Source of the DNA: Bacillota bacterium
Lineage (GTDB): Bacteria > Bacillota > Sulfobacillia > Sulfobacillales > Sulfobacillaceae
Assembly (NCBI GenBank): GCA_021820965.1
Contig: JAKACZ010000022.1
Location: 1-64,000, forward strand
Length of the DNA: 64,000 nucleotides
Direction: 5' to 3'
The position numbers were made by a program, and so were the translations under genes. Shown piece after piece: positions 1 to 9,714 of this stretch (positions within the stretch are counted from its first letter, which is position 1; every line of letters begins with the position of its first letter). A model generated the notes under the pieces. The model saw only the letters and a list, made by a program, of their open reading frames with translations. It searched no databases and was not told the DNA's origin.

Positions 1-127
1 GGAGATCAGCGTAAGACGTCTGGGGCCACCGGTCCGGGCGCACCGATCAATGAGCCAGGAATCTCCGGGAGCGATCTCGGAAACCCCCGCCTCGGTCTCG
101 TAGAGACCAGGCGGCGGGAGAGTTCAT
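1..127 (+). mobile_element. IS200/IS605-type (TnpB) right-end relic
   Basis: The segment ends in a GC-rich hairpin (cccccgcc...ggcggg) followed by gagttcat, the layout usual for the 3' end of tnpB-carrying IS200/IS605 elements, where the transposon end also forms the scaffold of the TnpB guide RNA. A related copy lies at 32221-32366 on the same strand; both share a stretch beginning tcaatgagccaggaa, a cggaaa-ccccgcc block and the final gagttcat. No tnpB reading frame survives inside the window. Assignment to the TnpB family is by resemblance and not by a database match. Confidence 0.5.
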
Positions 128-187
128 GTATCTAACTTCGTTATAAAATTAGGCAGAAGAAGCATGCAATGCTAAGGAGTATTAAAC

Positions 188-541
188 ATGGACTTGTCTT
201 GGCAATTACGACCAACATGGATTAGGATCTGGCCGAACAACGTGCGCTATGCATTGTTCGTTGACGAAAGCGGGAGTTCCGAAATACCGCGCCGTCCAAA
301 GGCACTCGCTGAGTGGCGTAGCGAGCCACAATATTTTTCTCTGGCTGGGGTGATGATTGATAGGGAGAATTATTTTGACGTTTTCAGGCCGTTGATGACA
401 TCCTTACAGGAGCGATTTTGGCCTCCTGACGGAATGTTTCCATATCCGGCAGGCGTTCGGAGGGTTGTCCTGTATTCTCGTGATATTCGCCGAAAGGAAG
501 GTCCGTTTGCTTCTACGATAATCGATTCATCCGAGTTGTGA
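188..541 (+). CDS. Short DUF3800-like protein (probably truncated)
   Basis: This is a 117-residue protein with a good ribosome binding site (aaggag, 9 bases before the ATG). Around residues 21-29 it has YALFVDESG, the acidic motif that opens DUF3800 proteins, followed by YFSLAGVMID near residue 50 and a SRDIRRKEGPF stretch near residue 97, all in DUF3800-like order. DUF3800 proteins are usually 220-300 residues with a second acidic cluster towards the C-terminus, which is missing here, so this is likely a 3'-truncated copy. The function of the family is not firmly established; a nuclease-like fold and mobile-element association have been suggested. It sits next to a transposon relic. Confidence 0.6.
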   Translation: MDLSWQLRPTWIRIWPNNVRYALFVDESGSSEIPRRPKALAEWRSEPQYFSLAGVMIDRENYFDVFRPLMTSLQERFWPPDGMFPYPAGVRRVVLYSRDIRRKEGPFASTIIDSSEL

Positions 542-1153
542 GAAGTCACCAAAAAGGCACAGCCTTCGAGATAATAGAACCCAAATTATATGGGTATCCG
601 TCATATATAGGGCGGGGTCTTAAGGTATTCTAAAAAAAATAAGCGGAGTTGCCGTAGCCGCTCCGCCGACCAGATTACCCGGTCCCCAGCGCTATTATAA
701 TGCCGATGGATTTGCTGTCAACGGAAAGACGATGATCCGTGTCTGCTATTTGACGTGCGCTGTTGGACACATAAAATGATGCAAAGAGTTTGACCCCGTA
801 AGGCACGCGGCAAGTCTAGCGCGTAATGCGGGTGTCCCTCAAATATGGAACTTGCGTGCGGATGTTACCGAAATGCCACATTTTTTGTCCATGCCTTCTT
901 ACCCGTGCCCACAAGCTGCTCGATTTTGGACGCCACCGGACCGTCCTATACAAGGAGTGCACTTACCGTTCACATTACTCCAACAACATAGCTGGTTCGT
1001 CGCGGATGCCAAGGAAGGCATGGCCTTCCGGTGCCCAACTTGATTCTACCCAACCGTCATGAGAAAAGACGTTCCGTATCTTTATATCCCACATTTGCCG
1101 ACAAATTTTCCCATCCCTTGAGCCACAAGGAGTTTCCGGGTGCGGTTCCGGCA

Positions 1154-1570
1154 GATTAGTGACTACAACCAGGATTGCATCGCCTGCACGACGGATTGCA
1201 CCGCGGCATCGGCCAAGACGGCCTCACAGTCGAGCGCGGCGACGTAGCTCCGTTGCAGCGGCGATGGTCCGGTGAGCGTGAGGCGGGTTGGGCCTCAAAA
1301 ACACCGGGTCTCTCCCCCGCCGGGCCGTAAACGGCCCGCTCATTTCGGGACCCCGAGCCGATGGCTCGGCACCCCAATGAGCCTAGCATAACGTTTCCCG
1401 CAAAAAAGTTCCGTCCCCATATCGCTTGACAGGCTTCGCCGTTTCGGTATACTGACCTCAACTTCTTGATTCGAGCGACTGCTCCCATCCCTATCAAGGT
1501 TCGTGCCTACAAAAAACCCGCCGAAGTCGCCGCGGGGCAATGCTTTGATGAGATATGATTAGTGACTACA
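1154..1570. repeat. 14-bp direct repeats flanking a 389-bp segment
   Basis: The sequence gattagtgactaca occurs at 1154-1167 and again, identical and in the same orientation, at 1557-1570. The enclosed segment contains two adjacent perfect hairpins, cgggccg-taaa-cggcccg at 1321-1338 and ccgagcc-gat-ggctcgg at 1353-1369. No terminal inverted repeats or transposase are visible inside, so this could be a small non-autonomous insertion, a recombination scar or a structured RNA locus. Confidence 0.5.
1426..1453 (+). promoter_or_regulatory. Candidate sigma-A promoter
   Basis: TTGACA at 1426-1431 and TATACT at 1448-1453 are separated by 16 bases, a near-consensus vegetative promoter reading rightward. 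No gene with a ribosome binding site follows within 500 bases, so it would drive either an untranslated RNA or a decayed gene. Confidence 0.4.
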
Positions 1571-2123
1571 CTCTGATGATCAAGCCCCGAAACCCGCATC
1601 ATGACTGCGTTTGGCAATAAATGGTACCAAATGTGGGTTATATCGCGGCGCCGTGTTAAGCCTCCGACTCATTCTTGGACGATCTTCTTACGGGATATCC
1701 GGCCCATTAATGCATTAAGGATTGCTCGTCACGGGTCTCTAATTCGTGAGAGTGACCCCAAATGGTCGCTGTCAATCAACCACAAAATCCAGATTTGCCT
1801 CCATGTGACGACAGCCACTACAACGGAGCGACCAATTGCGTCATCCGGACACTCAAGAAAACTAATCGCCCCCGGATGGATTGCCTCGGCTCTCTTCTCG
1901 CAATATTGGTTCTCTTTCGTGTGAGTACTTCTTACATTGCCAACTCGGGCCGAGCCATCTGGCAATCACGCCGAGGGTGGTGAACCCGGATGTCCTGGTT
2001 GGGCGGGGTGGGTGCTTTGTGCCTTATTGCGCCGGTTTTTCCCATAGGCCTTGTTATCGTGCCGAGTTCGGCTGCTCACCACGGATATGGCCGTGATGCA
2101 ATCAGATATCGCCCAGCACGGAA

Positions 2124-2149
2124 GAAAGCCGCGGGTACTCGCGGCTTTC
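2124..2149 (-). terminator. Terminator after the aldehyde dehydrogenase gene
   Basis: A perfect 10-bp stem (gaaagccgcg / cgcggctttc) with a 6-base loop lies 24 bases beyond the stop codon of the leftward aldehyde dehydrogenase gene. Read on the minus strand it is followed by a pyrimidine-rich tract (ttcc), which fits a rho-independent terminator for the permease-dehydrogenase operon. Confidence 0.6.
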
Positions 2150-2172
2150 CCGATGACAAGTTATGGGCACGC

Positions 2173-3672
2173 TTATTCGGGTACATCGCCCAGGATAGTG
2201 AAATGCCATCCTTTGACCGTTTCATTGTTCAGATCGGCCATGACATGCTTGACGGTCGTGTACTCGTCCAAGGAGTAACGGCTCAAGTCATGGCCAAAGC
2301 CGCTTTGCTTAACCCCGCCATGCGGCATTTCCGAAGTGAGGGGCAGGTGATCATTCAACCAGACTTCTCCAAATGCCAATTCCCGGGAGAAATAAAGCCC
2401 CCGCCGCAAGTTTTCCGTCCAGACGGACGAGGCCAAGCCATAATCCACATCGTTGGCCAGGGCTAGCGCCTCGGCATCGGTGTTAAACGGCAGCACCACC
2501 AGGACCGGGCCAAAGACCTCTTCTTGAACTATGGGCCAATGCTGTTCGACCTGAGTGATGATGGTTGGCGCATAATAATGGCCGCGGCTCAGGTGGGGGG
2601 GCCGTTCACCGCCCAGCAACAGCTTTCCGCCCATCTTGACGGCGTTTTTCACATAGCCGTCAATCTTTTGCCATTGGGCTTGGGATACCACCGGTCCAAG
2701 GTCGGTGCTCAGGCTCAACGGGTCGCCCAGACGTGCTTCACGGTAGGCCTGAACCACGCCGTCCAGGAAATCCTGATAACGCGAACGATGTACGTATACT
2801 CGTGTCGCCGCCGTACAATCTTGGCCGGAATTGACCAAGGAGCCGACCGCGACGCCCCGGATGGCGGCCTCCAAATTGGCATCGTTCAATACGATCGCGG
2901 GGGCCTTGCCGCCAAGCTCCAGATGCAGGCGTTTGACCCGGCTTGCGCCTGCGCTCATGATCTGACGTCCGGTAGCGGTATCCCCTGTCAATGAGATCAT
3001 CGCCACGTCCGGATGTTGGACCAGGGCTTGCCCAATCGTGCGCCCGGGTCCCGCAATGATATTGAGGACGCCGTCGGGGATTCCGGCTTCCTTGGCAATG
3101 GAGCCCAACATTAATGCCGTCACCGGGGTAATACTGGCCGGTTTTAAAATCATGGTGTTGCCGGCGGCTAATGCGGGCGCCAGCTTCCAAACGGCCATCA
3201 TGACAGGGTAATTCCACGGCGCAATGCCTGCCACCACGCCCACTGGCTCCCGGCGAATCCATGAACTGTGGGCGCCGTTATATTCGGATTGAGCTTGCCC
3301 TTCAAGGTTACGGAGCTGCCCGGCAAAATACCGCAAATTGTCGATGGAGAACGGAAGGTCGGAGTAGCGGACTAATTTGACCGGTTTGCCGGACTGCCGC
3401 GCTTCGGCCTCCACGATTTTGTCTTGGTTAGCTTCTAAAAGGTCGGCAAACCGCAGGAGGTGCATTTGCCGCTCCGATAAGGGTAATTTTGACCAGCGTC
3501 CATCATGAAAGGCGGTCTTGGCAGCCTGCACGGCGGTCTCAACGTCGCTTAGGGAGGCCTCTGCCACTTCGTACACAGGCTCTTCGGTGGCCGGGTTGGT
3601 CACGACAAAGGTTTGGTGTTCCGACCCCGGGACAGCTTTTCCGTTGATCCACAATAATAGCGATTGCATCAT
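2173..3672 (-). CDS. patD: Gamma-aminobutyraldehyde dehydrogenase
   Basis: This 499-residue NAD(P)-dependent aldehyde dehydrogenase would oxidise 4-aminobutyraldehyde to GABA in the cytoplasm, the third step from agmatine. The family signature LELGGKAP places the general-base Glu near residue 252, and SGQDCTAATRVYV places the catalytic Cys near residue 286. The APWNYP motif near 151 and the SEMPHGG motif near the C-terminus match the aminobutyraldehyde group (E. coli PatD/YdcW), to which the whole chain is closely similar from memory. It follows the permease gene by 9 bases, is last in a leftward operon, and a strong hairpin lies downstream. Betaine or another omega-aminoaldehyde substrate is possible, but neighbouring putrescine genes favour this call. 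Confidence 0.85.
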   Translation of the reverse strand: MMQSLLLWINGKAVPGSEHQTFVVTNPATEEPVYEVAEASLSDVETAVQAAKTAFHDGRWSKLPLSERQMHLLRFADLLEANQDKIVEAEARQSGKPVKLVRYSDLPFSIDNLRYFAGQLRNLEGQAQSEYNGAHSSWIRREPVGVVAGIAPWNYPVMMAVWKLAPALAAGNTMILKPASITPVTALMLGSIAKEAGIPDGVLNIIAGPGRTIGQALVQHPDVAMISLTGDTATGRQIMSAGASRVKRLHLELGGKAPAIVLNDANLEAAIRGVAVGSLVNSGQDCTAATRVYVHRSRYQDFLDGVVQAYREARLGDPLSLSTDLGPVVSQAQWQKIDGYVKNAVKMGGKLLLGGERPPHLSRGHYYAPTIITQVEQHWPIVQEEVFGPVLVVLPFNTDAEALALANDVDYGLASSVWTENLRRGLYFSRELAFGEVWLNDHLPLTSEMPHGGVKQSGFGHDLSRYSLDEYTTVKHVMADLNNETVKGWHFTILGDVPE

Positions 3673-3681
3673 ATCACTCCT

Positions 3682-5157
3682 TTACGCGTCGCGCATCGCA
3701 TTCATAGTACCGCTAGCGTCGCCGGTTGACCGCAACTTTCGCGGAATGCCGGCGGTAAAATACACAATAGCGCCGAGGACGAGAACAGCGAGCGTTGCCA
3801 AAATGACTTCGTAATTGAGGTACCAGGGCGCCGACGGGGTCAACGGGCGCGCCAAATTAACCATCATGCTGACGCCGTAGATGAGCGCCAGTGCCGCCAC
3901 CACGGGGCCAATGGCCCCGAGCCGGAACCCGCCCTCCTGTGCGCGGAATCCTTTGACTCGCGCAATAATCCATCCCAGCACGATTAGTTGAAACGCCAGG
4001 TAAATACCGACCACGGCGAAGCTGGTCAGGATCGACTCGAAACGAGCGGAAAGGCTGAAAGCCAGTGCCACCACCGCAGATACGATGAGCGCATTGGTCG
4101 GTGTTTGAAAGCGGGGGCTGACTTGGCGGAGCCATTGGTGGCCGAAAATCATGCCGTCGCGCGCATACGAGTAGAAAACGCGCGTGGCGGCAGCTTGTAC
4201 CGCGGCGCCGCAAGACAAAAAGGCCAGGACAACCACCCATAAGAAGATTTGGGACACGGCGGTGCCAAAATTGGCGGCTAGGATGTAGGTAATGGGGTTT
4301 GGCGACTTGGCGGCATTCATGGCCAACAGCATGTTGGGTGTGGCGTGAAGAAAGGCGAACACCGCGTACAGAGTGGTAAACCCGCCAATCAAAAGCGCGG
4401 TAATCATCGCACGTGGCACGTGGCGGCGTGGGTTAATAACTTCCTCTGAGACGTCCGCGGCGGATTCGAAGCCGTAGAAGATAAAGGCAGAAAACAAGAG
4501 CGCCACCAAAAACAACGGGGTGTAGGACCCGTGGCCTTGCACTCCCATGGTTTGGTTGACAATGGACACCGGTTGGTGGCCGAAGAACAACAGCACGGTT
4601 CCAATCCCCAGCGTTCCCAAGATTTCCATCGCGACGCCTACGTTAAGTAAAATGCGCAGCCGATTCACGCCTACAAAATTGATGGCGGTTTGAATTAAGA
4701 CTAAGGCCAGTGTGAGCAAAATTAGCGAAGATTGCGATGGGCTGGTAATTCCGAGTGCTGACGCGACGTATGGAGCCCCGCCGAAGTCCACGGCAGTAAT
4801 AGTGACTAAGAGAGCCCACCCGTAGATCCAGCCGACAAACCAGCCGTAACTCGGGGTGACGAGGCGCCTGGCCCATTGGTAGAGAGCGCCCGCCAGAGGA
4901 AAGGTGTTCGCCAGCTCTGAAAAGATTAGCACCACCATGAGTTGGCCGAACACCACGATGGGGATGCCCCAAAAGAACCGCGGCCCGCCGCTCTGAAGTC
5001 CAAATGCGTAGAGCGAGTAAAAGCCGACCACCGGTGAGAGGTACGTAAACGCGACGCCAAAGTTCGCAAAGAAATGGAGCGTCCGTTTAAGCTCTTGCTG
5101 GTAGCCCAATTGGGCGAGGTGCGCCTGGTCGCGCGCAATCTGGGTTTGGTCGTTCAT
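3682..5157 (-). CDS. APC-superfamily amino acid/polyamine permease
   Basis: This is an integral membrane transporter of the amino acid-polyamine-organocation superfamily with about 12 hydrophobic segments in roughly 490 residues. The first helix carries the unwound motif region (GVAFTYLSPVVGFYSLYAFG) and the chain has the FSELANTFPLAGALYQWARR loop typical of the amino acid/choline/GABA subgroup. The start is taken at the ATG at 5157, which has GGAGG 11 bases upstream; a GTG at 5166 lies only two bases from the same site. It sits between an aminotransferase and the aldehyde dehydrogenase gene, so the likely cargo is putrescine, agmatine, GABA or a related amino compound. The exact substrate cannot be read from sequence. 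Confidence 0.8.
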   Translation of the reverse strand: MNDQTQIARDQAHLAQLGYQQELKRTLHFFANFGVAFTYLSPVVGFYSLYAFGLQSGGPRFFWGIPIVVFGQLMVVLIFSELANTFPLAGALYQWARRLVTPSYGWFVGWIYGWALLVTITAVDFGGAPYVASALGITSPSQSSLILLTLALVLIQTAINFVGVNRLRILLNVGVAMEILGTLGIGTVLLFFGHQPVSIVNQTMGVQGHGSYTPLFLVALLFSAFIFYGFESAADVSEEVINPRRHVPRAMITALLIGGFTTLYAVFAFLHATPNMLLAMNAAKSPNPITYILAANFGTAVSQIFLWVVVLAFLSCGAAVQAAATRVFYSYARDGMIFGHQWLRQVSPRFQTPTNALIVSAVVALAFSLSARFESILTSFAVVGIYLAFQLIVLGWIIARVKGFRAQEGGFRLGAIGPVVAALALIYGVSMMVNLARPLTPSAPWYLNYEVILATLAVLVLGAIVYFTAGIPRKLRSTGDASGTMNAMRDA

Positions 5158-5231
5158 GATTTTCACTTCCTCCCAAGAATTCTGAACCTTATAACAATCC
5201 CTATTGGAGGCTATGCGTCAAATGGCCGACG

Positions 5232-6572
5232 CTACGAGGAACGACGTAAAGCCGCAACACTATCCGCCAGGGCATCCACGATGGTGTCGATCTCTTCCAT
5301 GGTAATCGACAGCGGTGGCGAGAACGTAATCACATCACCCGCCACGCGGATAATCACACCGCGCTCGCGCATGAGGTTGGCTGTCAGGTATCCCCAATGT
5401 GCAGGTGAAGCTTGGGATGATACCGGGCCGACTTCGACCCGCCCCAAAAGGCCGACCGCACCCTCATACCGGAGCCAGTCGGGGTACTCCTTGACCAATG
5501 TTTTTAGCCGGGTTAAAAGGTGCTCACCTAACGACGGCACGCGCTTCATGAACTGTTCTTGTTCGAGTACTTGAATGTTGGCGAGAGCGGCCGCCGCTGC
5601 CACCGGGTGCCCGCTATAAGTATTGCCGTGACGAAATTCCGGGGCGTCGCCCGGCTTGCGCACCGCATCCAGAATTTCGTACCGCGCCATGGTGGCACCC
5701 AGAGGCATGTAGCCTGACGTGATGCCTTTGGCAAATGTCATCAGATCGGGTTGAATTCCGTAGTGTCGGCTGCCGCTCCAACTGCCCAGGCGGCCAAAGC
5801 CAGTGACCACCTCGTCGGCAATAAAGAGGATGTCATACCGGCGACAAATTTCGCGCACACGCCTAAGGTAATCGGGCGGGGGAATGATGACGCCACCTGC
5901 CGCTTGAACGGGTTCAGCGATAAATGCCGCAATCGTCTCGGGATCCTCAAACAGGATTTGCCGCTCTAGCTCGGCAACGCACTGAAACTGGCACGGTTCC
6001 GCCGGGCTATGGTACGCGCAGTGGACCGCGTAGGGAGCCGGCGCGTGCCGCACATCGGCTAAAAGCGGCTCAAAAGCCGCCCGGTTGGCGGTAATGCCGG
6101 CGACGGACAGCGCACCCATTGTCACCCCATGGTAACTATGCTGGCGACCCAGAAACTTGATCCGCTGGGGTTGGCCCTTGGCCTTCCAGTACAAGCGGGA
6201 CAATTTCAATGCAGTTTCGACCGCCTCCGACCCGTCGTTGGCGAAAAACACGGTGCCCATCCCGTCGGCTGCAAAGAGCTCGACTAGCCGGTCAGCCAGA
6301 TCGAGTGAGGGGCGGTTAGCCATGCCGCCAAACGACGAAAACCATGCCAGCCGTTGGGCCTGTTGATACATGGCCTCGATGATTTCCCGGCGGTTGTAGC
6401 CTACGTTAGCCAGCCATAATCCAGCGTGGGCGTCGAGATATCGGTGTCCGCTTTCGTCGTAAACGTAGACACCGTCGGCATGATCAATCACAAATGGCTG
6501 ACCTTCCATCAAGCCTTGCATGTTGGTGTAGGGACCCCATCGAGCAGACAATATTTTTTGCTCCTCTACCAC
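5232..6572 (-). CDS. Class III omega-aminotransferase
   Basis: This PLP-dependent enzyme of 446 residues belongs to the omega-amino acid:pyruvate aminotransferase group. The phosphate-binding segment [10 protein letters not shown] lies near residue 112, the ring-nitrogen Asp in [12 protein letters not shown] near 253 and the Schiff-base Lys in [10 protein letters not shown] near 282. Family members move the terminal amino group of putrescine, GABA, beta-alanine or similar compounds to pyruvate. Because the locus also carries a PatA-type putrescine aminotransferase, this enzyme may act on GABA to give succinic semialdehyde or on a second diamine. It is the first gene of the leftward operon that continues into the permease and dehydrogenase, and it is divergent from the PucR-type regulator. 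Confidence 0.8.
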   Translation of the reverse strand: MVEEQKILSARWGPYTNMQGLMEGQPFVIDHADGVYVYDESGHRYLDAHAGLWLANVGYNRREIIEAMYQQAQRLAWFSSFGGMANRPSLDLADRLVELFAADGMGTVFFANDGSEAVETALKLSRLYWKAKGQPQRIKFLGRQHSYHGVTMGALSVAGITANRAAFEPLLADVRHAPAPYAVHCAYHSPAEPCQFQCVAELERQILFEDPETIAAFIAEPVQAAGGVIIPPPDYLRRVREICRRYDILFIADEVVTGFGRLGSWSGSRHYGIQPDLMTFAKGITSGYMPLGATMARYEILDAVRKPGDAPEFRHGNTYSGHPVAAAAALANIQVLEQEQFMKRVPSLGEHLLTRLKTLVKEYPDWLRYEGAVGLLGRVEVGPVSSQASPAHWGYLTANLMRERGVIIRVAGDVITFSPPLSITMEEIDTIVDALADSVAALRRSS

Positions 6573-6757
6573 AATATTATGGCGCTATGAATTCGATAAA
6601 AACTGCGGTTTTCGTGCACACCAGCTACGAGTCGACCGAGGATACTCTTTTGCCGGTCAGTTCTATTTTTTCATTCTATTGAATCGCTGTCATTGATCTT
6701 TATGCCCAATAACATCATAATAAATAAGGCATGATGCATAACGGAGGGCCGAGGAAT

Positions 6758-8191
6758 ATGATTACAGTCAGCCACTGCTTGGCATTGCCGGAGTTGGCAC
6801 CTGCGGCGGTTGTCGCCGGGTTTGGCGGTTTAAATCGTTCGGTGCGACTGGCCCATGTTATCGACGAACCGGATATAGCGGCGTGGGCCGCCCATGATGT
6901 GCTGGTCCTTACCACCTTCCATAATCACCCGAACAGCGAAGATTTCTGGACGGCGTTAATTCCGGCACTTGATCAACAACGAGTGGCTGCGCTGTTTGTC
7001 GCAATCGGTCGATATATCGAAAGCATTCCGCTATTAGCCTGCGAGCTGGCAGACCGTTATGCGTTCCCGATTATCACGTTGCCGTTTTCTTTGCCGTTTG
7101 TCACCGTGGCGGAGGCGATTCACCGCCTCATCATTGAGGATAACCGGGTTACGTGGTCCAAGGTGTCGGACATCCAAATCCGGGTGACAGAGTCGGCCGT
7201 GCGTGCCAAATCGGTTGAAGATTTGCTGCACACGTTTTCGGAGATTTTGTCTCGACCTATTGACTTGGTGGAAGACGATAACCAGGCACGGTATTCAGGC
7301 CACACCTTTCCCTTGGGGTCACCTGACTTGTCACACTGGTACCTCTCGGTTCATGGGGCAGCCTTGACTGCTCCGCAACAGGTGATTGCGCGTCAAATGG
7401 CGGGGCTCTTAGCCGTATATCTCTTGCAGCAAAAAATTGCCCGCCAAACCGAATTCGAAATTCAATCCACTTTGCTAGAGCGGCTGGTGTTGGGGAAATG
7501 GCATGATGATGTGGCACATCGCCAGCGCATCCGCGTTTTGGGCTTTCGGGCCGAGCGGGCCCATCATCTGTTGTTGCTTACCGTGCCCGACTTATTGCGA
7601 GTCGGGCCCCGTCACCAGACGCGCTACGAGGATGCCAGAGACTTAGTCAAGCGCTTGGTGGACTGGGAAGATTGCCTAATCAGCGTGACATCCCAAGGGC
7701 TCGTGCTCTTGATCGGTGCCATTCCGGGACGCGTAACCGTGTTGCGAGAACGCCTAACACCGTATTTCGAACAATTTCCCGACAGTACGGGCCTTATCAG
7801 CAGACCGTTGGCTTTGAAGGATATCCCACCGACGTACCAAATCATGACTAAGATGCTGCCGCTGCTGGAGCCCGCCTCGCTGCATAGCCTCCGTGACGCG
7901 CTGTTTCCCACCGTGGTGGCGGAGTTGCCGGTTGATCTGATGCAAACGTTTGTCGCAGCGACATGGGGGCGCGTTCAAGATGCCGTCCTGGCAACCACAC
8001 TAAAGACGTACGTCGAGTGCGGCGGGCGTCGTTTGGAAGTCGCCCAAAGGCTTGGCGTGCACCGCAACACGGTCGCGAATCGAATTGAACAAATTGAGGC
8101 GCTGCTGGAACATGCGTTGGACGCCCAATTCCTCACCCAACTAGAGCTTGCGCATCTGTGGATGCTGACCCAGACGCCTGCCGACTTGTAG
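6758..8191 (+). CDS. PucR-family transcriptional activator
   Basis: A regulator of about 477 residues with the PucR layout. An N-terminal PucR sensing domain (starting MITVSHCLALPEL, with a VIDEPDIAAWAAHDVLVLTT core) is followed by a central GGDEF-like/linker region and a C-terminal helix-turn-helix near residues 420-455 (GGRRLEVAQRLGVHRNTVANRI). PucR relatives activate purine or amino-compound catabolic genes in response to a pathway metabolite. The start at 6758 is chosen because a GAGG site lies just upstream; an earlier ATG at 6731 has none. It is divergent from the aminotransferase operon and convergent with patA-speB, so it probably controls both. Confidence 0.85.
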   Translation: MITVSHCLALPELAPAAVVAGFGGLNRSVRLAHVIDEPDIAAWAAHDVLVLTTFHNHPNSEDFWTALIPALDQQRVAALFVAIGRYIESIPLLACELADRYAFPIITLPFSLPFVTVAEAIHRLIIEDNRVTWSKVSDIQIRVTESAVRAKSVEDLLHTFSEILSRPIDLVEDDNQARYSGHTFPLGSPDLSHWYLSVHGAALTAPQQVIARQMAGLLAVYLLQQKIARQTEFEIQSTLLERLVLGKWHDDVAHRQRIRVLGFRAERAHHLLLLTVPDLLRVGPRHQTRYEDARDLVKRLVDWEDCLISVTSQGLVLLIGAIPGRVTVLRERLTPYFEQFPDSTGLISRPLALKDIPPTYQIMTKMLPLLEPASLHSLRDALFPTVVAELPVDLMQTFVAATWGRVQDAVLATTLKTYVECGGRRLEVAQRLGVHRNTVANRIEQIEALLEHALDAQFLTQLELAHLWMLTQTPADL

Positions 8192-8319
8192 CGTGGTCCG
8201 GCGTCAGGATCGTTTTCAGAGGACGATATGTCACATGAATCCAGAGTGCGCCACTCCTCCGCGGACCTAAAGGCCGAGATTGCTGATGCGAGCTGGCTCA
8301 ACCTATATATGTGGATAAT

Positions 8320-8343
8320 GGCCAAGGGGTTACCTCCTTGGCC
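8320..8343 (-). terminator. Hairpin after patA
   Basis: An 8-bp perfect stem (ggccaagg / ccttggcc) lies between the convergent pucR-like and patA genes, 15 bases beyond the patA stop. No clear T-run follows on either strand, so it may be a weak or bidirectional terminator. Confidence 0.4.
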
Positions 8344-8357
8344 GAGCACACCAACCT

Positions 8358-9698
8358 TTAGGAAATTTCTTGGAGTGCTGAATCCACTGCATTGAGCACG
8401 GCATTAATTTGCTCTTCGGTAATGCAGTAAGGCGGTTCAATCCGGATGACGCGCGAGTTGTTTAATGTGCCGCCGACCAGGATGTGGCGGCGGAAAAGCG
8501 ACTTTGCCACCTCATAGCCTAGTGCGTCATCTCGAAATTCCATGCCGATCAGAAAGCCACGGCCGCGGACATCCACCAATTTTTGTGAATGTTGCTGCTC
8601 AAGAGTTTTTAAACTGCTAAGAAAGTACTCCCCTTTCTTTGCCACGATCCCTGGCACGTCTTCGGAGACTACGGTGTCGATGGCCGCGATGGCGGCTGCC
8701 GCCGACATGGGGTTGCCGCCAAAGGTGGACGAGCCTAAAATGAAGGGGTTTTCCTCCATTTTGTTCCAGAACCGGTGCTGCGTCACCATCGCCGCGATGG
8801 GCGCGACTCCGCCGCCAAAGGCCTTGCCCAATGTCATGATGTCGGGTACGACGCCGCTATGATCCACCCCAAACAGCTTGCCGGTGCGTCCCATTCCGGT
8901 TTGAACCTCGTCCACAATGAGCATGCACTCGTAGCGGTCGCAAATTTCCCGAAGGCGAGGCAGGTAGTTGTCCGGAGGGATGTTGACGCCGCCCTCCCCC
9001 TGAATGGGTTCCACTATCACACCGGCTACGGTCTCGCCCGCCTGGATAAGCTGGTAAATGGCTTGTTCTACCGCGTCAGCCTGACCGTACGGTACGTGCT
9101 GAAAGCCGGGAACCAAAGGGAGGTAAGGCTTTCGGTAAAGTCCTTTGCCGGTGGCGGACAGTGAGCCCATGGTTTTTCCGTGAAAACCTTTTTCAGTCGA
9201 AATGAACCATGTCTTACCGGTCGCCAGACGTGCCAGCTTCAGCGCCATCTCGTTTGCTTCCGTGCCCGCGTTGACGAGGTAGCTGTGTTGTAAGTCGCCG
9301 GGAGTAATCATAGCAACCAGCTTGGACAAGTACCCGCGTAGGGGGTCAATCAACTCTTGGCTGTGGAGTGCTTGATGATTAAGCTGGCTGCGCACGGCGG
9401 CCACCACCCGGGGGTGGCGGTGTCCTAGCAGGTATACTCCGTAGCCTCCTAAGCAATCGATATACTCGTTGCCCTTGGTGTCGTGGAACACGGCACCCTC
9501 ATCTTCCCATTCGGCCACCCCAATGTCATCAGCATAGGATTTGCGGCTCTTCAGGATGGCTTCCGTCACATAGAGAGGAAAGTTTTGCAAGGAGTCTTTC
9601 ACAATGCGCTCTTGTGTCTCAGGATCCAGATGGTCCGATTCGATATAGCCTAAAACTCGTTCGGCCTCTTGTTTTACTGCTTCATAGCTTTCTCGCAT
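8358..9698 (-). CDS. patA: Putrescine aminotransferase
   Basis: This 446-residue class III PLP enzyme converts putrescine plus 2-oxoglutarate (or pyruvate) to 4-aminobutyraldehyde. It matches E. coli PatA/YgjG closely in memory, including the FIDCLGG-type segment (YIDCLGGYGVYLLGHRHP near residue 79), HSQELIDPLR near 112, the GFHGKTMGSLSATGK motif near 171 and the C-terminal GTLNNSRVIRIEPP. The pyridine-nitrogen Asp is in IVDEVQTGMGRTGK near 263 and the Schiff-base Lys in TLGKAFGGG near 292. It lies 16 bases downstream of the ureohydrolase gene on the same strand, so the two form an agmatine-to-aminobutyraldehyde operon. Confidence 0.88.
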   Translation of the reverse strand: MRESYEAVKQEAERVLGYIESDHLDPETQERIVKDSLQNFPLYVTEAILKSRKSYADDIGVAEWEDEGAVFHDTKGNEYIDCLGGYGVYLLGHRHPRVVAAVRSQLNHQALHSQELIDPLRGYLSKLVAMITPGDLQHSYLVNAGTEANEMALKLARLATGKTWFISTEKGFHGKTMGSLSATGKGLYRKPYLPLVPGFQHVPYGQADAVEQAIYQLIQAGETVAGVIVEPIQGEGGVNIPPDNYLPRLREICDRYECMLIVDEVQTGMGRTGKLFGVDHSGVVPDIMTLGKAFGGGVAPIAAMVTQHRFWNKMEENPFILGSSTFGGNPMSAAAAIAAIDTVVSEDVPGIVAKKGEYFLSSLKTLEQQHSQKLVDVRGRGFLIGMEFRDDALGYEVAKSLFRRHILVGGTLNNSRVIRIEPPYCITEEQINAVLNAVDSALQEIS

Positions 9699-9714
9699 GC
9701 TATACCCCCTTCAG

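Larger units (their letters stand above)
542..2123. other. Gene-poor stretch with no recognisable gene
   Basis: About 1.6 kb without a convincing reading frame. Open frames here are short, lack ribosome binding sites and resemble no family I know. The stretch holds a 14-base direct repeat (1154-1167 and 1557-1570), two perfect hairpins (1321-1338 and 1353-1369) and a near-consensus promoter (1426-1453), described separately. On the minus strand a 43-codon open stretch ending near 1165 looks protein-like but opens directly after a stop codon, so it may be a gene remnant. Confidence 0.5.

Noticed and set aside
1156-1497. 113-codon open frame on the minus strand
   Set aside because: It runs through perfect hairpins and shows odd low-complexity Arg/Cys/Pro content typical of a non-coding frame.
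1601-1924. 107-codon open frame on the plus strand
   Set aside because: It has no ribosome binding site, overlaps open frames on the other strand and resembles no protein family.
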